The notes below the pieces were generated by a model. That model ran no database searches, was not told where the DNA came from, and saw only the letters and a program-made list of their open reading frames with translations. Shown one piece after another: positions 1-8,264 of a stretch of 64,000 nt of DNA. The stretch spans positions 1 to 64,000 of the forward strand of contig JAVBQY010000015.1 in the NCBI GenBank assembly GCA_031548545.1. The letters run 5' to 3'. This DNA comes from UBA932 sp031548545. GTDB taxonomy: Bacteria; Bacteroidota; Bacteroidia; Bacteroidales; UBA932. The number at the start of each line of letters is the position of its first letter. Position 1 is the stretch's first letter. A program made the position numbers and the translations under genes.

Positions 1-210
1 TGAACGGCGAAGCCGTGAGTTCCCTTGTTTTAGCCTGAACGCACGGTTTTCCGCCGGTTATCGTCAGCCTTGATTTTTTTGTTACTTTTTTGATCAAGCA
101 AAAAAGTAAGTATAATAAAATAAGGAGCCGCCCCCGCGGCATCCCGCGATCGCATCGCGGCTTCTAACAACAGTAACAAGAAGTGTAGGCGAGCGCAGCT
201 CCTTAATCAA
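1..210. repeat. Intergenic block of stacked inverted repeats
   Basis: No gene is recognisable here. Four inverted repeats are visible. ACGGC (4-8) pairs with GCCGT (12-16). The 11-bp arm TTACTTTTTTG (82-92) pairs perfectly with 99-109 across a 6-nt loop. CCGCGAT (144-150) pairs with ATCGCGG (154-160). TAAGGAGC (121-128) pairs with GCTCCTTA (198-205) and encloses the third hairpin. The nesting suggests a structured repetitive element or the end of one that continues to the left of the window. Whether it is repeated in the genome cannot be seen here. Confidence 0.45.
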
Positions 211-634
211 CAGCCAATAAAAACCCCTGCCGCAAAACAATTTTGCAGCAATAGCATTTAATTTTTAAATGGTTGAAATTTAAATGATATTCGTAGTGCG
301 GACCTATTATGATTTTCTTCGAAACGAGAGGTCTTAGGAAACCCATTGAGTACAAATAAACCAGGCCCACACCAATTTTGACGATCTATGATTGAAGGGT
401 AAATCCCACTTCCAAAGAAGCATAAAAAAGGGGTGGGCGCTGGCTCTAATTGCCCTACTCAATAGAAAGTTCCTAAGTTTCTCGTTCGAGTTATAAAGCC
501 AACGCCAATTATCACTTGCGTGATACAATTAGGGTAGAAGTAAAGAACGTTTTAATAAAGCAAAGCTACGATTTTTATTTTGTTCCGCGAACCGGCGGAT
601 GTGAAATTATGTAAAATTCCGCCTGCGCCCCGAA
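211..634. other. Intergenic stretch with no recognised gene
   Basis: AT-rich at 240-300, with a 7-bp hairpin (CATTTAA 255-261 / TTAAATG 265-271). The 320-488 hairpin is listed separately. The only open frame, 64 codons on the minus strand at 334-528, lies mostly inside that hairpin, has no recognisable domain and no convincing start context, and is not called. Near the 3' end of the sulfatase, GGCGGA (594-599) and TCCGCC (618-623) form another inverted repeat, but no T-run follows it on the sulfatase strand, so it is not a clear intrinsic terminator. Confidence 0.5.
320..488. repeat. Long imperfect hairpin, MITE-like or structured RNA
   Basis: The left half reads CGAAACGAGAGGTCTTAGG (320-338). 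The reverse complement of the right end (469-486) reads CGAACGAGAAACTTAGGAAC. The match continues inward: ATTGAGTA (345-352) pairs with TACTCAAT (456-463), then CCAGGCCCACACC on the left pairs with GGGGTGGGCGCTGG on the right. At the centre GAAGGGTAAATCCCACTTC is itself a small hairpin. The whole 170-bp segment can therefore fold into one long stem with bulges. It contains no gene. It could be a miniature transposable element, a degenerate IS remnant or a structured RNA. Confidence 0.5.
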
Positions 635-2179
635 TCACTCACACAGCTCCCGGGGCACATCATACTGTTGCTGCAACAAACGCAGTTCACGGGTCAGCCG
701 TTTAGTAATTTCCTCCATGCCGGGCTGTCCGTAGATATTATGCAGTTCGTACGGATCATTTTGCAGATCGTACAATTCCCAGTTGTTTTCTTTATAAAAA
801 TTCATCAACTTATAGCGGCTGTCCTTAATCCCGTAATGGGCCTTAACGCTATGGAAGCCGGGGTACTCATAATAGTGGTAGTACAGGGACTTCCGCCAGT
901 TCCCGGGCCTTGCCCCGGAGAGCAAAGGGCGGAAGGATACGCCCTGCATATCCGCCGGGATGTCAATGCCGCACAAATCAAGCAGCGTCGGGGCAAAGTC
1001 TATATTCTGGGTCAGGGCATCCACACGGGTGCCCGGTTGTATTGCTTCCGGATAGCTCATGACAAGCGGCATGATAAAGGATTCCTCATACATAAAGCGT
1101 TTGTCGAACCAACCGTGTTCTCCTAAATAGAACCCCTGGTCGGAGGTATAAACAATGATGGTATTCTTATCCAGGCCCAGTTCTTTCAGGTATTCCAGTA
1201 TTTCACCGACACTGTCATCTACGCTTTTAATCGTGGCTAAATAATCCTGCAGGTAGCGTTGGTATTTCCATTGTGCAATTTCCTGCTCCGTTCTGGGCGT
1301 CGTATAGAAATCATTGTTTCGCTGGCGGTAAGCCGCAAGGAAAGCAGCCCGTTCCTCGGCCGTCATCCGCCCGAGGAAAACATGCGGCCAGGGGTCATAG
1401 CGCAGGCTGTCGCTATCTATCCCTGTGGTCATCTTCAGGTCATGCCCCTCATACATGTCCCTGTAAATATTCATTGTTTGTCCGGCGGCGGCCACACGGC
1501 CTTCGTAGTGATCAAAATAAGTTTCTGGCACCGGGAACGGGGTGTTTTCATACAGGTGGTAGTAACGTTCGGCCGGGACCCAATTGCGGTGAGGCGCCTT
1601 GTGGTTCATCATTAAGAAGAAGGGTTTGTCCTTGTCCCGGCTTTTCAGCCATTCTTTGGTAAAACCGGTAATAAGGTCCGTGACATAGCCCATGTATTGC
1701 GTGGTGTCTTTACCGGTGATAAAGTCAGGATTATTGTATTCTCCCTGATCATTCAATATGTTCCAGTGGTCAAATCCGGTAGGCTCCGAAATCAAGTGCC
1801 ACTTGCCGATCAACGCCGTATTATACCCGTTCGCCTGAAGAATTTTAGGGAGCGTTTGTTGCGCGCCGTCAAATCCCTTGGCCCAGTTCTTCATGAATCC
1901 GTTTTTATGGCTGTGTTTTCCGGTCAGGATAGCCGCCCGGCTGGGGCCCGAAATAGAATTACAACAATAATTGGCCCAAAATGTAGCACCGTATTGGGCT
2001 ATCCTGTCTATATTCGGCGTCGGGGCCAGGGCGGCCAGGTCCGAATTGTAAGCGCTAATGGCTTTCATGGCATGGTCGTCACTCATGATAAAAACGATAT
2101 TAGGCCTGGGCTTCTCGGCTTTAAGTTGAAAGGCCGGATATAAAAGCAATGCAGCTACGGTGATCACTATTTTCTTCAT
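635..2179 (-). CDS. Sulfatase (serine-type, periplasmic)
   Basis: A 514-residue sulfatase that hydrolyses sulfate esters, probably on glycans, in the periplasm or at the surface. Residues 1-21 are a signal peptide. The metal-binding aspartates sit in SDDH (33-36). The sulfatase signature is S-G-P-S-R at 77-81, so the catalytic formylglycine would come from Ser77 rather than Cys; such enzymes need a radical-SAM maturase of the anSME type, which is not in this window. A second metal-site motif, DQGFYLGEHGWFDKR, lies near residue 350. The gene starts 25 bp after the tricorn-like protease and is probably co-transcribed with it. The substrate cannot be told from the sequence. Confidence 0.9.
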   Translation of the reverse strand: MKKIVITVAALLLYPAFQLKAEKPRPNIVFIMSDDHAMKAISAYNSDLAALAPTPNIDRIAQYGATFWANYCCNSISGPSRAAILTGKHSHKNGFMKNWAKGFDGAQQTLPKILQANGYNTALIGKWHLISEPTGFDHWNILNDQGEYNNPDFITGKDTTQYMGYVTDLITGFTKEWLKSRDKDKPFFLMMNHKAPHRNWVPAERYYHLYENTPFPVPETYFDHYEGRVAAAGQTMNIYRDMYEGHDLKMTTGIDSDSLRYDPWPHVFLGRMTAEERAAFLAAYRQRNNDFYTTPRTEQEIAQWKYQRYLQDYLATIKSVDDSVGEILEYLKELGLDKNTIIVYTSDQGFYLGEHGWFDKRFMYEESFIMPLVMSYPEAIQPGTRVDALTQNIDFAPTLLDLCGIDIPADMQGVSFRPLLSGARPGNWRKSLYYHYYEYPGFHSVKAHYGIKDSRYKLMNFYKENNWELYDLQNDPYELHNIYGQPGMEEITKRLTRELRLLQQQYDVPRELCE

Positions 2180-2204
2180 AGAAAAACTTTTTTGTATATA
2201 ATAA

Positions 2205-5200
2205 CTACCTCACCTCCGGAGCGGGCGCCGGAGGGAGGGCTTTGCGGTTAGCGAGTTCCTTGAGTATCTCTTCAATGGCGCGGTTCAACTGTTGGTCTTC
2301 ACCTTTCCATTCTTTGGCCGGGTCATTGTCTACCACGATGTCCGGTTCCACGCCGTGGCCCTCAATGATCCACCGGCCCTCATCCACGGAATAGGAGGTG
2401 AAGAACGGCACGCGCAAATCACCGCCATCGATATAAGGCAGCGAGCTGCTGATGCCCACAATGCCGCCCCAGCTGCGCATACCGATGAGTTTACCCAGTC
2501 CCAGTTTACGGAAGCCGTAGGGGAAGAGGTCGCCGTCGGACATAGAATATTTATCGATAAGTACGACTTTTGGGCCCACGAACGTCTGCGCGGGGACTGT
2601 ACCTATGGTGTCGGAGGTGCGCCACATGGTAGCGCGGTAGGGCACGCGGGAGAGGCGTTCCAGGAGCATGGGCGAAACGTTGCCGCCGCCGTTGCTGCGG
2701 TCATCAATGATCAGGGCCTCTTTGTCGAGCTGCGGGTAAAAATGCTTGGCAAACTCATTCAGCCCCCCTACCCCCATGTCCGGCACGTGGATGTAGCCTA
2801 CGCGGCCGTTGGTGGCCTTGTCTACCTTGCGGATATTGTTTTGCACCCAGGCATAATAGTACAAGGGCGTTTCATCGGCGATGGGCGTTACCACCACCCG
2901 GCGGGCGCCCCCCCGGGCGGGACGGCTGTTGAGCATTAATTCCACGCGCCGGCCAGCCTTGCCTGCCAGGAGGGAGTAAATATCCTGTACGTCCTGTACC
3001 GAAACCCCGTCTACGGCTAAAATATAATCCCCTTTCTTGGCATTCACCCCTATTTCGGTCAGCGGAGATACCAGGTCCTTGTTCCAGTTGGCGCCGGGCA
3101 AGAGGCTGTCTATACGAAAATAACCATCGGAGGTGCGGCTGAGCCGTGCGCCCAGCAATCCTGTCTTTATACGTTCGGGGGCGGGCATCTCACCGCTGTT
3201 CACATAGGCGTGTCCGCAGTTGAGTTCGCCGATCATTTCGCCGATGATGTACGTCAAATCCGCCCGGTGGTTCACATAGGGCAGAAAGGCGGCATATTTT
3301 GTATGCATGGCGGGCCAGTCCACCCCGTGCATATTGGCCACATAAAAACCATCACGCATGGCGCGCCAGCTCTCATCGAAAATCTGCGCCCACTCCTGGT
3401 GATAATTTACAAAGGCCTTGACACCGGAAAGGTCTACGGCCTTATCTATAGTCAATTTGGACACCGGCGCTTCGGTCACATAAACGGAAGCCCCCTTGCG
3501 CAAAGCCACTTTTTTGCCGTTGGGCGAAAAAATCAGGTTCCCCTCTCCCAGCTCCGTTTCTTTCTGTGTATTCAGGTCAAAGCGTTTTACGGTGCGGTAA
3601 CCGGCATAATAGTAGACGTTATCGTTATTGGCATACATCACCCGGTACTCGCCGGGGGCGACAGGCAGGCCTGCAATCCGCTCCCCGATGCCCTTAAGGT
3701 CGATTTTAATGCCGGAGGGCGCCGCCTTTTTAGCGTTGGCGCCGGTTTTAGGCGCCGGCGTATCCGCCTCCGGCTGCGCCAGGCTTACGATAGCATCTTT
3801 GGCGGCCAGGGGTGATGGCGTATCGGCCGATAAAACGGCAAAGTATACGCGCGACATGTTATTGTAAACAAAATTCCACTCGTTGCGGCCGTAAGTGGGA
3901 TTAAAATCACGGGAAGAAGTAAAAAACAGGTATTTGCCATCGGTCGAAAATTCCGGCCGGCCGGAATCATACCACTTATCGGTCACGGCGGTTTGTTTTT
4001 TATCCGCCAGGCTATACAGATAAACCACACTCATGTCATTGGCGCCGTTCAAGGCATAGGACAACCATTGGCTGTCGGGCGACCAGGCCGGGACGCCCGG
4101 AGGGCCATATTTATTCCGTAACACATCGGTTACCTCTTTGGTATCCACATCGACAATACGTATACGGTTTTTACGGTCGGTGTACACGATCTTTTTGCTG
4201 TCGGGCGAAATCAGGAAATTCAGTATATAGGTATCGTTATTGGAGGTCAGTTGTATGAGATCGCCGCCATCCGGATGCTGGGTATAGAGTTCCGTTTCAC
4301 CGGTTTTGTCGGAGATGTAAGCGATAAATTTACCGTCGGCAGACCATTGGGCCTGGCGTTCATGGGCGCCGGAAGAGGCCGTCAAGCTACGGGTGACGCC
4401 AAGGCTCGAAGGCACATTGTACACATCGCCGCGGGCGGTAATAGCCAGGCGCTCGCCATTGGGCGAGAGGCTCAGGGAGGAAATAGCCGTCGAAGCATCC
4501 TTCCAGGCGCTGCGGGAGTAGAGCATGTCGCCGGAGAGTTGTATGCTGAGCTGTTCGGCCTTGCGGGTCCGGGCATTGAAGCAGAAGATATAGCCGCCCT
4601 TTTCGAAGACGATATTGTCACCGAAGGCCGTTGGGAACTTGATGTCAAAATCCTTATAGTCGGTGACCTTCTCCGTTTGTTTGCTTTTCAGGTTGTAAAC
4701 AAAGAGGTTCATGGTACGGTCCCGGTCGGAGATAAAGAAAATCTCGTCGCCTATCCACATCGGGATAATATCCTGGGCCTTGTTGTTGGTGATGTTGATG
4801 GTGGTTTCGCCATCCAGGTCGCGCAGCCAGATATCATCGGCCATCCCGCCGGCATAGTATTTCCAGGTCCGGAATTCACGAAAGACCCGGTTATAGGCCA
4901 ATTGTTTACCATCCGGAGAGAAAGTGCAAAAACCGCCTTCGGGCAAAGGCAGTTGTTCCGACAGGCCCCCATCGACAGGTACCTTAAAAAGTTGCCCGGC
5001 AAAGCCCGTGGCCTGTTTACGGGAGCGATAAATAACAGATTTCCCGTCGGGCGTCCAGGCCATCACAATATTATTGGGCCCCATGCGGTCCGACACATCA
5101 TCACGGTCCAGCGTAGCGGTGTAAGTAAGGCGTTGCGGAACACCACCCCCGGCCGGCATGGTAAACACTTCGGTGTTGCCGTCATACTGCCCGGTAAAGG

Positions 5201-5426
5201 CAATGGTCTTGCCATCGGGCGAAAAACGGGCGAATAATTCAAAGCCGATACCGGAAGTCAGCTTGCGGGCCATACCGCCGGTCAAGGGGACCGTGTACAG
5301 GTCTCCGGCATAAGTGAACACCAGGTCTTTGCCGTTAGTGGCCGGAAACCGCAATAAACGAGCCTCTTCCGCAGCCTGCAGGGCCAGCGGAAAGAGAAGG
5401 AGCAATAAAAGGAAATGCTTTTTCAT
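2205..5426 (-). CDS. Tricorn-like protease, S41 family
   Basis: About 1073 residues, a usual length for tricorn homologues. Residues 1-18 are a signal peptide (MKKHFLLLLLLFPLALQA), so this version acts in the periplasm rather than the cytosol. The N-terminal half consists of PD40-type propeller repeats (SPDGK motifs). A PDZ segment lies around 770-850 and an S41 domain at the C terminus. Candidate catalytic residues match archaeal tricorn: His700 in NMHGVDW, Ser963 in MSDGD and Glu1027 in GHGVEPD. It probably degrades oligopeptides. The start at 5426 is preferred over an in-frame ATG at 5477 because the -7 promoter element (5467-5474) lies between them and the signal peptide begins at 5426. 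The sulfatase follows 25 bp downstream. Confidence 0.88.
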   Translation of the reverse strand: MKKHFLLLLLLFPLALQAAEEARLLRFPATNGKDLVFTYAGDLYTVPLTGGMARKLTSGIGFELFARFSPDGKTIAFTGQYDGNTEVFTMPAGGGVPQRLTYTATLDRDDVSDRMGPNNIVMAWTPDGKSVIYRSRKQATGFAGQLFKVPVDGGLSEQLPLPEGGFCTFSPDGKQLAYNRVFREFRTWKYYAGGMADDIWLRDLDGETTINITNNKAQDIIPMWIGDEIFFISDRDRTMNLFVYNLKSKQTEKVTDYKDFDIKFPTAFGDNIVFEKGGYIFCFNARTRKAEQLSIQLSGDMLYSRSAWKDASTAISSLSLSPNGERLAITARGDVYNVPSSLGVTRSLTASSGAHERQAQWSADGKFIAYISDKTGETELYTQHPDGGDLIQLTSNNDTYILNFLISPDSKKIVYTDRKNRIRIVDVDTKEVTDVLRNKYGPPGVPAWSPDSQWLSYALNGANDMSVVYLYSLADKKQTAVTDKWYDSGRPEFSTDGKYLFFTSSRDFNPTYGRNEWNFVYNNMSRVYFAVLSADTPSPLAAKDAIVSLAQPEADTPAPKTGANAKKAAPSGIKIDLKGIGERIAGLPVAPGEYRVMYANNDNVYYYAGYRTVKRFDLNTQKETELGEGNLIFSPNGKKVALRKGASVYVTEAPVSKLTIDKAVDLSGVKAFVNYHQEWAQIFDESWRAMRDGFYVANMHGVDWPAMHTKYAAFLPYVNHRADLTYIIGEMIGELNCGHAYVNSGEMPAPERIKTGLLGARLSRTSDGYFRIDSLLPGANWNKDLVSPLTEIGVNAKKGDYILAVDGVSVQDVQDIYSLLAGKAGRRVELMLNSRPARGGARRVVVTPIADETPLYYYAWVQNNIRKVDKATNGRVGYIHVPDMGVGGLNEFAKHFYPQLDKEALIIDDRSNGGGNVSPMLLERLSRVPYRATMWRTSDTIGTVPAQTFVGPKVVLIDKYSMSDGDLFPYGFRKLGLGKLIGMRSWGGIVGISSSLPYIDGGDLRVPFFTSYSVDEGRWIIEGHGVEPDIVVDNDPAKEWKGEDQQLNRAIEEILKELANRKALPPAPAPEVR

Positions 5427-5466
5427 ATCGTTGCTGTGTTTCAAGTATTCAATAATAGTCTTCTTA

Positions 5467-5474
5467 CAAATATA
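5467..5474 (-). promoter_or_regulatory. -7 promoter element of the tricorn/sulfatase operon
   Basis: Reads TATATTTG on the minus strand, matching the Bacteroidota -7 consensus TAnnTTTG, about 40 bp before the ATG at 5426. TTGG on the minus strand (5491-5494) lies 16 bp upstream, somewhat closer than the usual 19-21. It is back to back with the der promoter. Confidence 0.6.
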
Positions 5475-5481
5475 CAAAAAA

Positions 5482-5512
5482 TTGGCAGAACCAAGGATTT
5501 TTCCTACCTTTG
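5482..5512 (+). promoter_or_regulatory. der promoter (-33 and -7)
   Basis: TTGG at 5482-5485, 19 bp of spacer, then TACCTTTG at 5505-5512. This is the best full match to the Bacteroidota promoter consensus in the window, about 30 bp before the der ATG. Confidence 0.75.
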
Positions 5513-5542
5513 TATGTTTAAATCCGCTTCAAACAAGTATTT

Positions 5543-6847
5543 ATGAGTATAGTAGCAATAGTAGGACGTCCGAACGTAGGCAAATCCACCTTATTCAACA
5601 GGTTAGTAGGTATGCGCCAGGCCATTGTAGATGAGATGGCCGGTGTAACCCGTGACCGGCATTATGGAAAAACGGACTGGAACGGACGTGAATTTTCGGT
5701 GATTGATACCGGCGGCTATGCCGTGAATACCGATGATGTGTTTGAGGCTGATATCCGGAAACAGGTACTGCTGGCCATTGATGAGGCCGATATGATCCTC
5801 TTCATGACGGATGTGACCACCGGCGTGACGGACTTTGACACGATCGTGGCCGATATTCTGCGCCGCAGCAAGAAAAAGGTATTGTTACTGGTGAACAAGG
5901 TGGACAACCTGGAACGCTCTTACGGCGTCCATGAATTTTACAGCCTCGGCGTAGGCGACCCCTGGCCCGTATCTTCCATGAGCGGCAGCGGCACCGGCGA
6001 CCTGATGGACGAGATCCTGAAACACCTGCCCGAAGAGACGGAGCAAGTCGAAGAAAAGCGCCTGCCGCATATCGCCATCGTAGGCAAGCCGAATGTGGGT
6101 AAATCATCGTTGACCAACGCCCTGCTGGGCGAAGAGCGGAATATTGTAACCCCGGTGGCCGGCACCACACGCGATGCCATCAGCGCCTACTACAACAAAT
6201 TCGGCTATGAGTTCATGCTGGTAGACACGGCGGGCTTACGCAAGAAAACCAAGGTGAAAGAAGACCTGGAATTTTATTCGGTGATGCGCTCGGTGCGCAC
6301 GATCGAAAACGCCGATGTCTGCGTGCTGATGCTTGACGCGGAACAAGGCGTGGAGGCGCAGGATATGAGCATATTCAACCTCATCATACGCAATAAGAAA
6401 GGCTGTGTGGTGGTGGTCAACAAGTGGGACCTGATCGCCAAAGAGACCAACACCATGAAAGAATACAAGGAAGTTATCCTTAAGCGCCTGGCGCCTTTCA
6501 CGGATGTACCGGTAATCTTTACCTCCGTTACCGGAAAGCAACGTATTCTGGATGTATTGCAGGCTGCAGCCAAGGTGTATGAAAACCGCAGCAAACGTGT
6601 TCCTACCTCACGGTTGAATGAAGCGCTGCTGCCGGAGATCGAAAATTACCCGCCGCCGGCGACCAAGGGCAAATATATCAAGATCAAATATATTACCCAG
6701 CTCCCCACCCCGGTGCCCTCCTTTGCTTTCTTCTGTAATCTGCCGCAATACATACGCGAGGATTATAAACGCTTCCTTGAAAACAAACTGCGGCAGCATT
6801 TTGATTTCAACGGTTGCCCTATCCAATTGTTTTTACGGAAAAAATAA
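5543..6847 (+). CDS. der: Ribosome biogenesis GTPase Der (EngA)
   Basis: A 434-residue GTPase with the double-domain architecture that defines Der. The first P-loop is GRPNVGKS near the N terminus and the second is GKPNVGKS around residue 180. Switch and specificity motifs are present in each copy (DTGG and NKVD; DTAG and NKWD). A C-terminal KH-like domain covers about the last 80 residues. The protein helps assemble the 50S ribosomal subunit in the cytosol. It has its own strong promoter at 5482-5512. The coiled-coil gene at 6862 follows after 14 bp and may be co-transcribed. Length and motifs are normal for the family. Confidence 0.97.
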   Translation: MSIVAIVGRPNVGKSTLFNRLVGMRQAIVDEMAGVTRDRHYGKTDWNGREFSVIDTGGYAVNTDDVFEADIRKQVLLAIDEADMILFMTDVTTGVTDFDTIVADILRRSKKKVLLLVNKVDNLERSYGVHEFYSLGVGDPWPVSSMSGSGTGDLMDEILKHLPEETEQVEEKRLPHIAIVGKPNVGKSSLTNALLGEERNIVTPVAGTTRDAISAYYNKFGYEFMLVDTAGLRKKTKVKEDLEFYSVMRSVRTIENADVCVLMLDAEQGVEAQDMSIFNLIIRNKKGCVVVVNKWDLIAKETNTMKEYKEVILKRLAPFTDVPVIFTSVTGKQRILDVLQAAAKVYENRSKRVPTSRLNEALLPEIENYPPPATKGKYIKIKYITQLPTPVPSFAFFCNLPQYIREDYKRFLENKLRQHFDFNGCPIQLFLRKK

Positions 6848-6861
6848 AACATAAGCAAGTT

Positions 6862-7386
6862 ATGAAACCTCTCTTTTTATTACTGGCAGCCGTAGTACTG
6901 CCCTCTTGTCTTTTTGCCCAAAGCGCCAAAACAGAACAATTGCAGGCCAGGTATAACCAGTTGGAAGAAAAACTGACGAAGACAGCATTCACGCTTGACA
7001 GTTTACAACAGGTCCTGCTGGCGGAAGAGAACATAGAGAAAGAAACCAAGCTGGAATTGAAGGACCTGAAGCAAACGGCTTCCATCCTGGAGAAAAACTA
7101 CCAGCCCTCCCTCAATGAGTTGGACAAGACAATACAAAAGACGAGGGATGCCAAGGAACGGGCGGCACTGCGCGAAGAAAAGAAAGCGGCCCAGGTGGAT
7201 TACAGGGCACAGATGAAAGATATCCAAGCCAAAAGCAAGGAAGCAGACCGGCGCCTGCAAAGCGCCGATGCGACCAAAGCCCGGATAAAAACACAGCTCG
7301 GACCTCTTCAGAAGTCCGTCAAGAACATGAAGAGCGAGCTGAAAAAACTGGATAAGGAAATCGAAAAATCTTACGAACTGGATTAG
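6862..7386 (+). CDS. Secreted coiled-coil protein, function unknown
   Basis: 174 residues. Residues 1-20 look like a signal peptide (MKPLFLLLAAVVLPSCLFAQ); the Cys in LPSC could be a lipobox, but the FAQ that follows argues for ordinary cleavage. The rest is almost entirely charged coiled coil rich in K, E, Q and L, with no Cys or catalytic motif. The start at 6862 was chosen because the signal peptide begins there; an in-frame ATG at 6814 lies inside der. The gene follows der by 14 bp. Its stop overlaps the convergent era stop by 4 bp (7383-7386). I do not recognise a family; a periplasmic structural or chaperone-like role is a guess. Confidence 0.75.
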   Translation: MKPLFLLLAAVVLPSCLFAQSAKTEQLQARYNQLEEKLTKTAFTLDSLQQVLLAEENIEKETKLELKDLKQTASILEKNYQPSLNELDKTIQKTRDAKERAALREEKKAAQVDYRAQMKDIQAKSKEADRRLQSADATKARIKTQLGPLQKSVKNMKSELKKLDKEIEKSYELD

Positions 7387-8264
7387 TCCAGTATATAGCC
7401 GAACTGCCGGAGTTGCCGCGGATCTTCGCGCCAATCGGGGTTCACTTTTACAAAGATGCGCAGGAATACTTTCTTTTCGAAGAAGTCTTCCATATCTTTT
7501 CGCGCCTGCGTGCTGACACGTTTCAGGGCGCTGCCGCCGGCGCCTATAATAATCCCCTTCTGCGACTCACGGGCCACATGGATTACGGCTTCAATATGGT
7601 AAAGTTCCTCGCCTTCCTGAAACTGGTCTATCACCACCTCCGTGCAATACGGAATTTCTTTATCGTAATTCAGCAACACTTTCTCGCGGATGATTTCCGA
7701 AGCGAAGAAACGCAGGTTACGGTCGGTAAAAGTATCCTTTTCATAATAAGCGGGACTCTCGGGCAAATAAGACAGGATGCGTTTAAACACCCCGTCAATA
7801 TTGAATTTTTCCTGGGCCGAGATAGGATAAATCATGGCCTTGGGCAGGAGCTCCGACCATTTTATCACCAGCTGCTCCAGGGCTTCCGGCGTAGTCAGGT
7901 CAATTTTATTGATGACTAAAACAACCGGAATGTCAATTTGCTGCAGGCGGGCAATGTATTCGTCATTTTTGTCGTACTTTTCCACCACGTCGGTCACATA
8001 AAGAATAACGTCGGCATCGCCGATGGCGGTGTCCACGAATTTCATCATGCTGGTCTGTAATTCATAGCTGGGCTTGAGGATACCCGGCGTGTCTGAAAAC
8101 ACGACCTGGAAATCTTCGCCGTTCACTATGCCCATGATCCGGTGACGGGTGGTTTGCGCCTTGGCGGTGATAATAGAAAGCTTCTCGCCCACCAAGGCGT
8201 TCATCAGGGTTGATTTCCCCACATTGGGGTTCCCGATAATATTTACAAATCCCGATTTATGCAT
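7383..8264 (-). CDS. era: GTPase Era
   Basis: A 293-residue GTPase with P-loop GNPNVGKS, switch motif DTPG, NKID specificity motif and a C-terminal KH domain (motif GAGGSALKR). Era binds the 3' end of 16S rRNA and assists 30S maturation. The start at 8264 gives the usual short N terminus before the P-loop. An upstream in-frame ATG at 8321 would add 19 residues encoded inside the pseudouridine synthase gene and is not credible. The ATG overlaps that gene's TAA by one base (TAATG), a sign of translational coupling in one operon. Confidence 0.96.
   Translation of the reverse strand: MHKSGFVNIIGNPNVGKSTLMNALVGEKLSIITAKAQTTRHRIMGIVNGEDFQVVFSDTPGILKPSYELQTSMMKFVDTAIGDADVILYVTDVVEKYDKNDEYIARLQQIDIPVVLVINKIDLTTPEALEQLVIKWSELLPKAMIYPISAQEKFNIDGVFKRILSYLPESPAYYEKDTFTDRNLRFFASEIIREKVLLNYDKEIPYCTEVVIDQFQEGEELYHIEAVIHVARESQKGIIIGAGGSALKRVSTQARKDMEDFFEKKVFLRIFVKVNPDWREDPRQLRQFGYILD

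Noticed and set aside
476..500. GTTCGAG sequence resembling a tRNA T-loop
   Set aside because: Flanking bases do not form a T-arm and no anticodon or acceptor stem could be found.
334..528. 64-codon minus-strand open frame in the left intergenic region
   Set aside because: Lies mostly inside the long hairpin, no homology recognised and no promoter or start context.
4251..5237. 328-codon open frame antisense to the tricorn-like gene
   Set aside because: Fully contained in the propeller region, composition unlike a real protein, no domain recognised.
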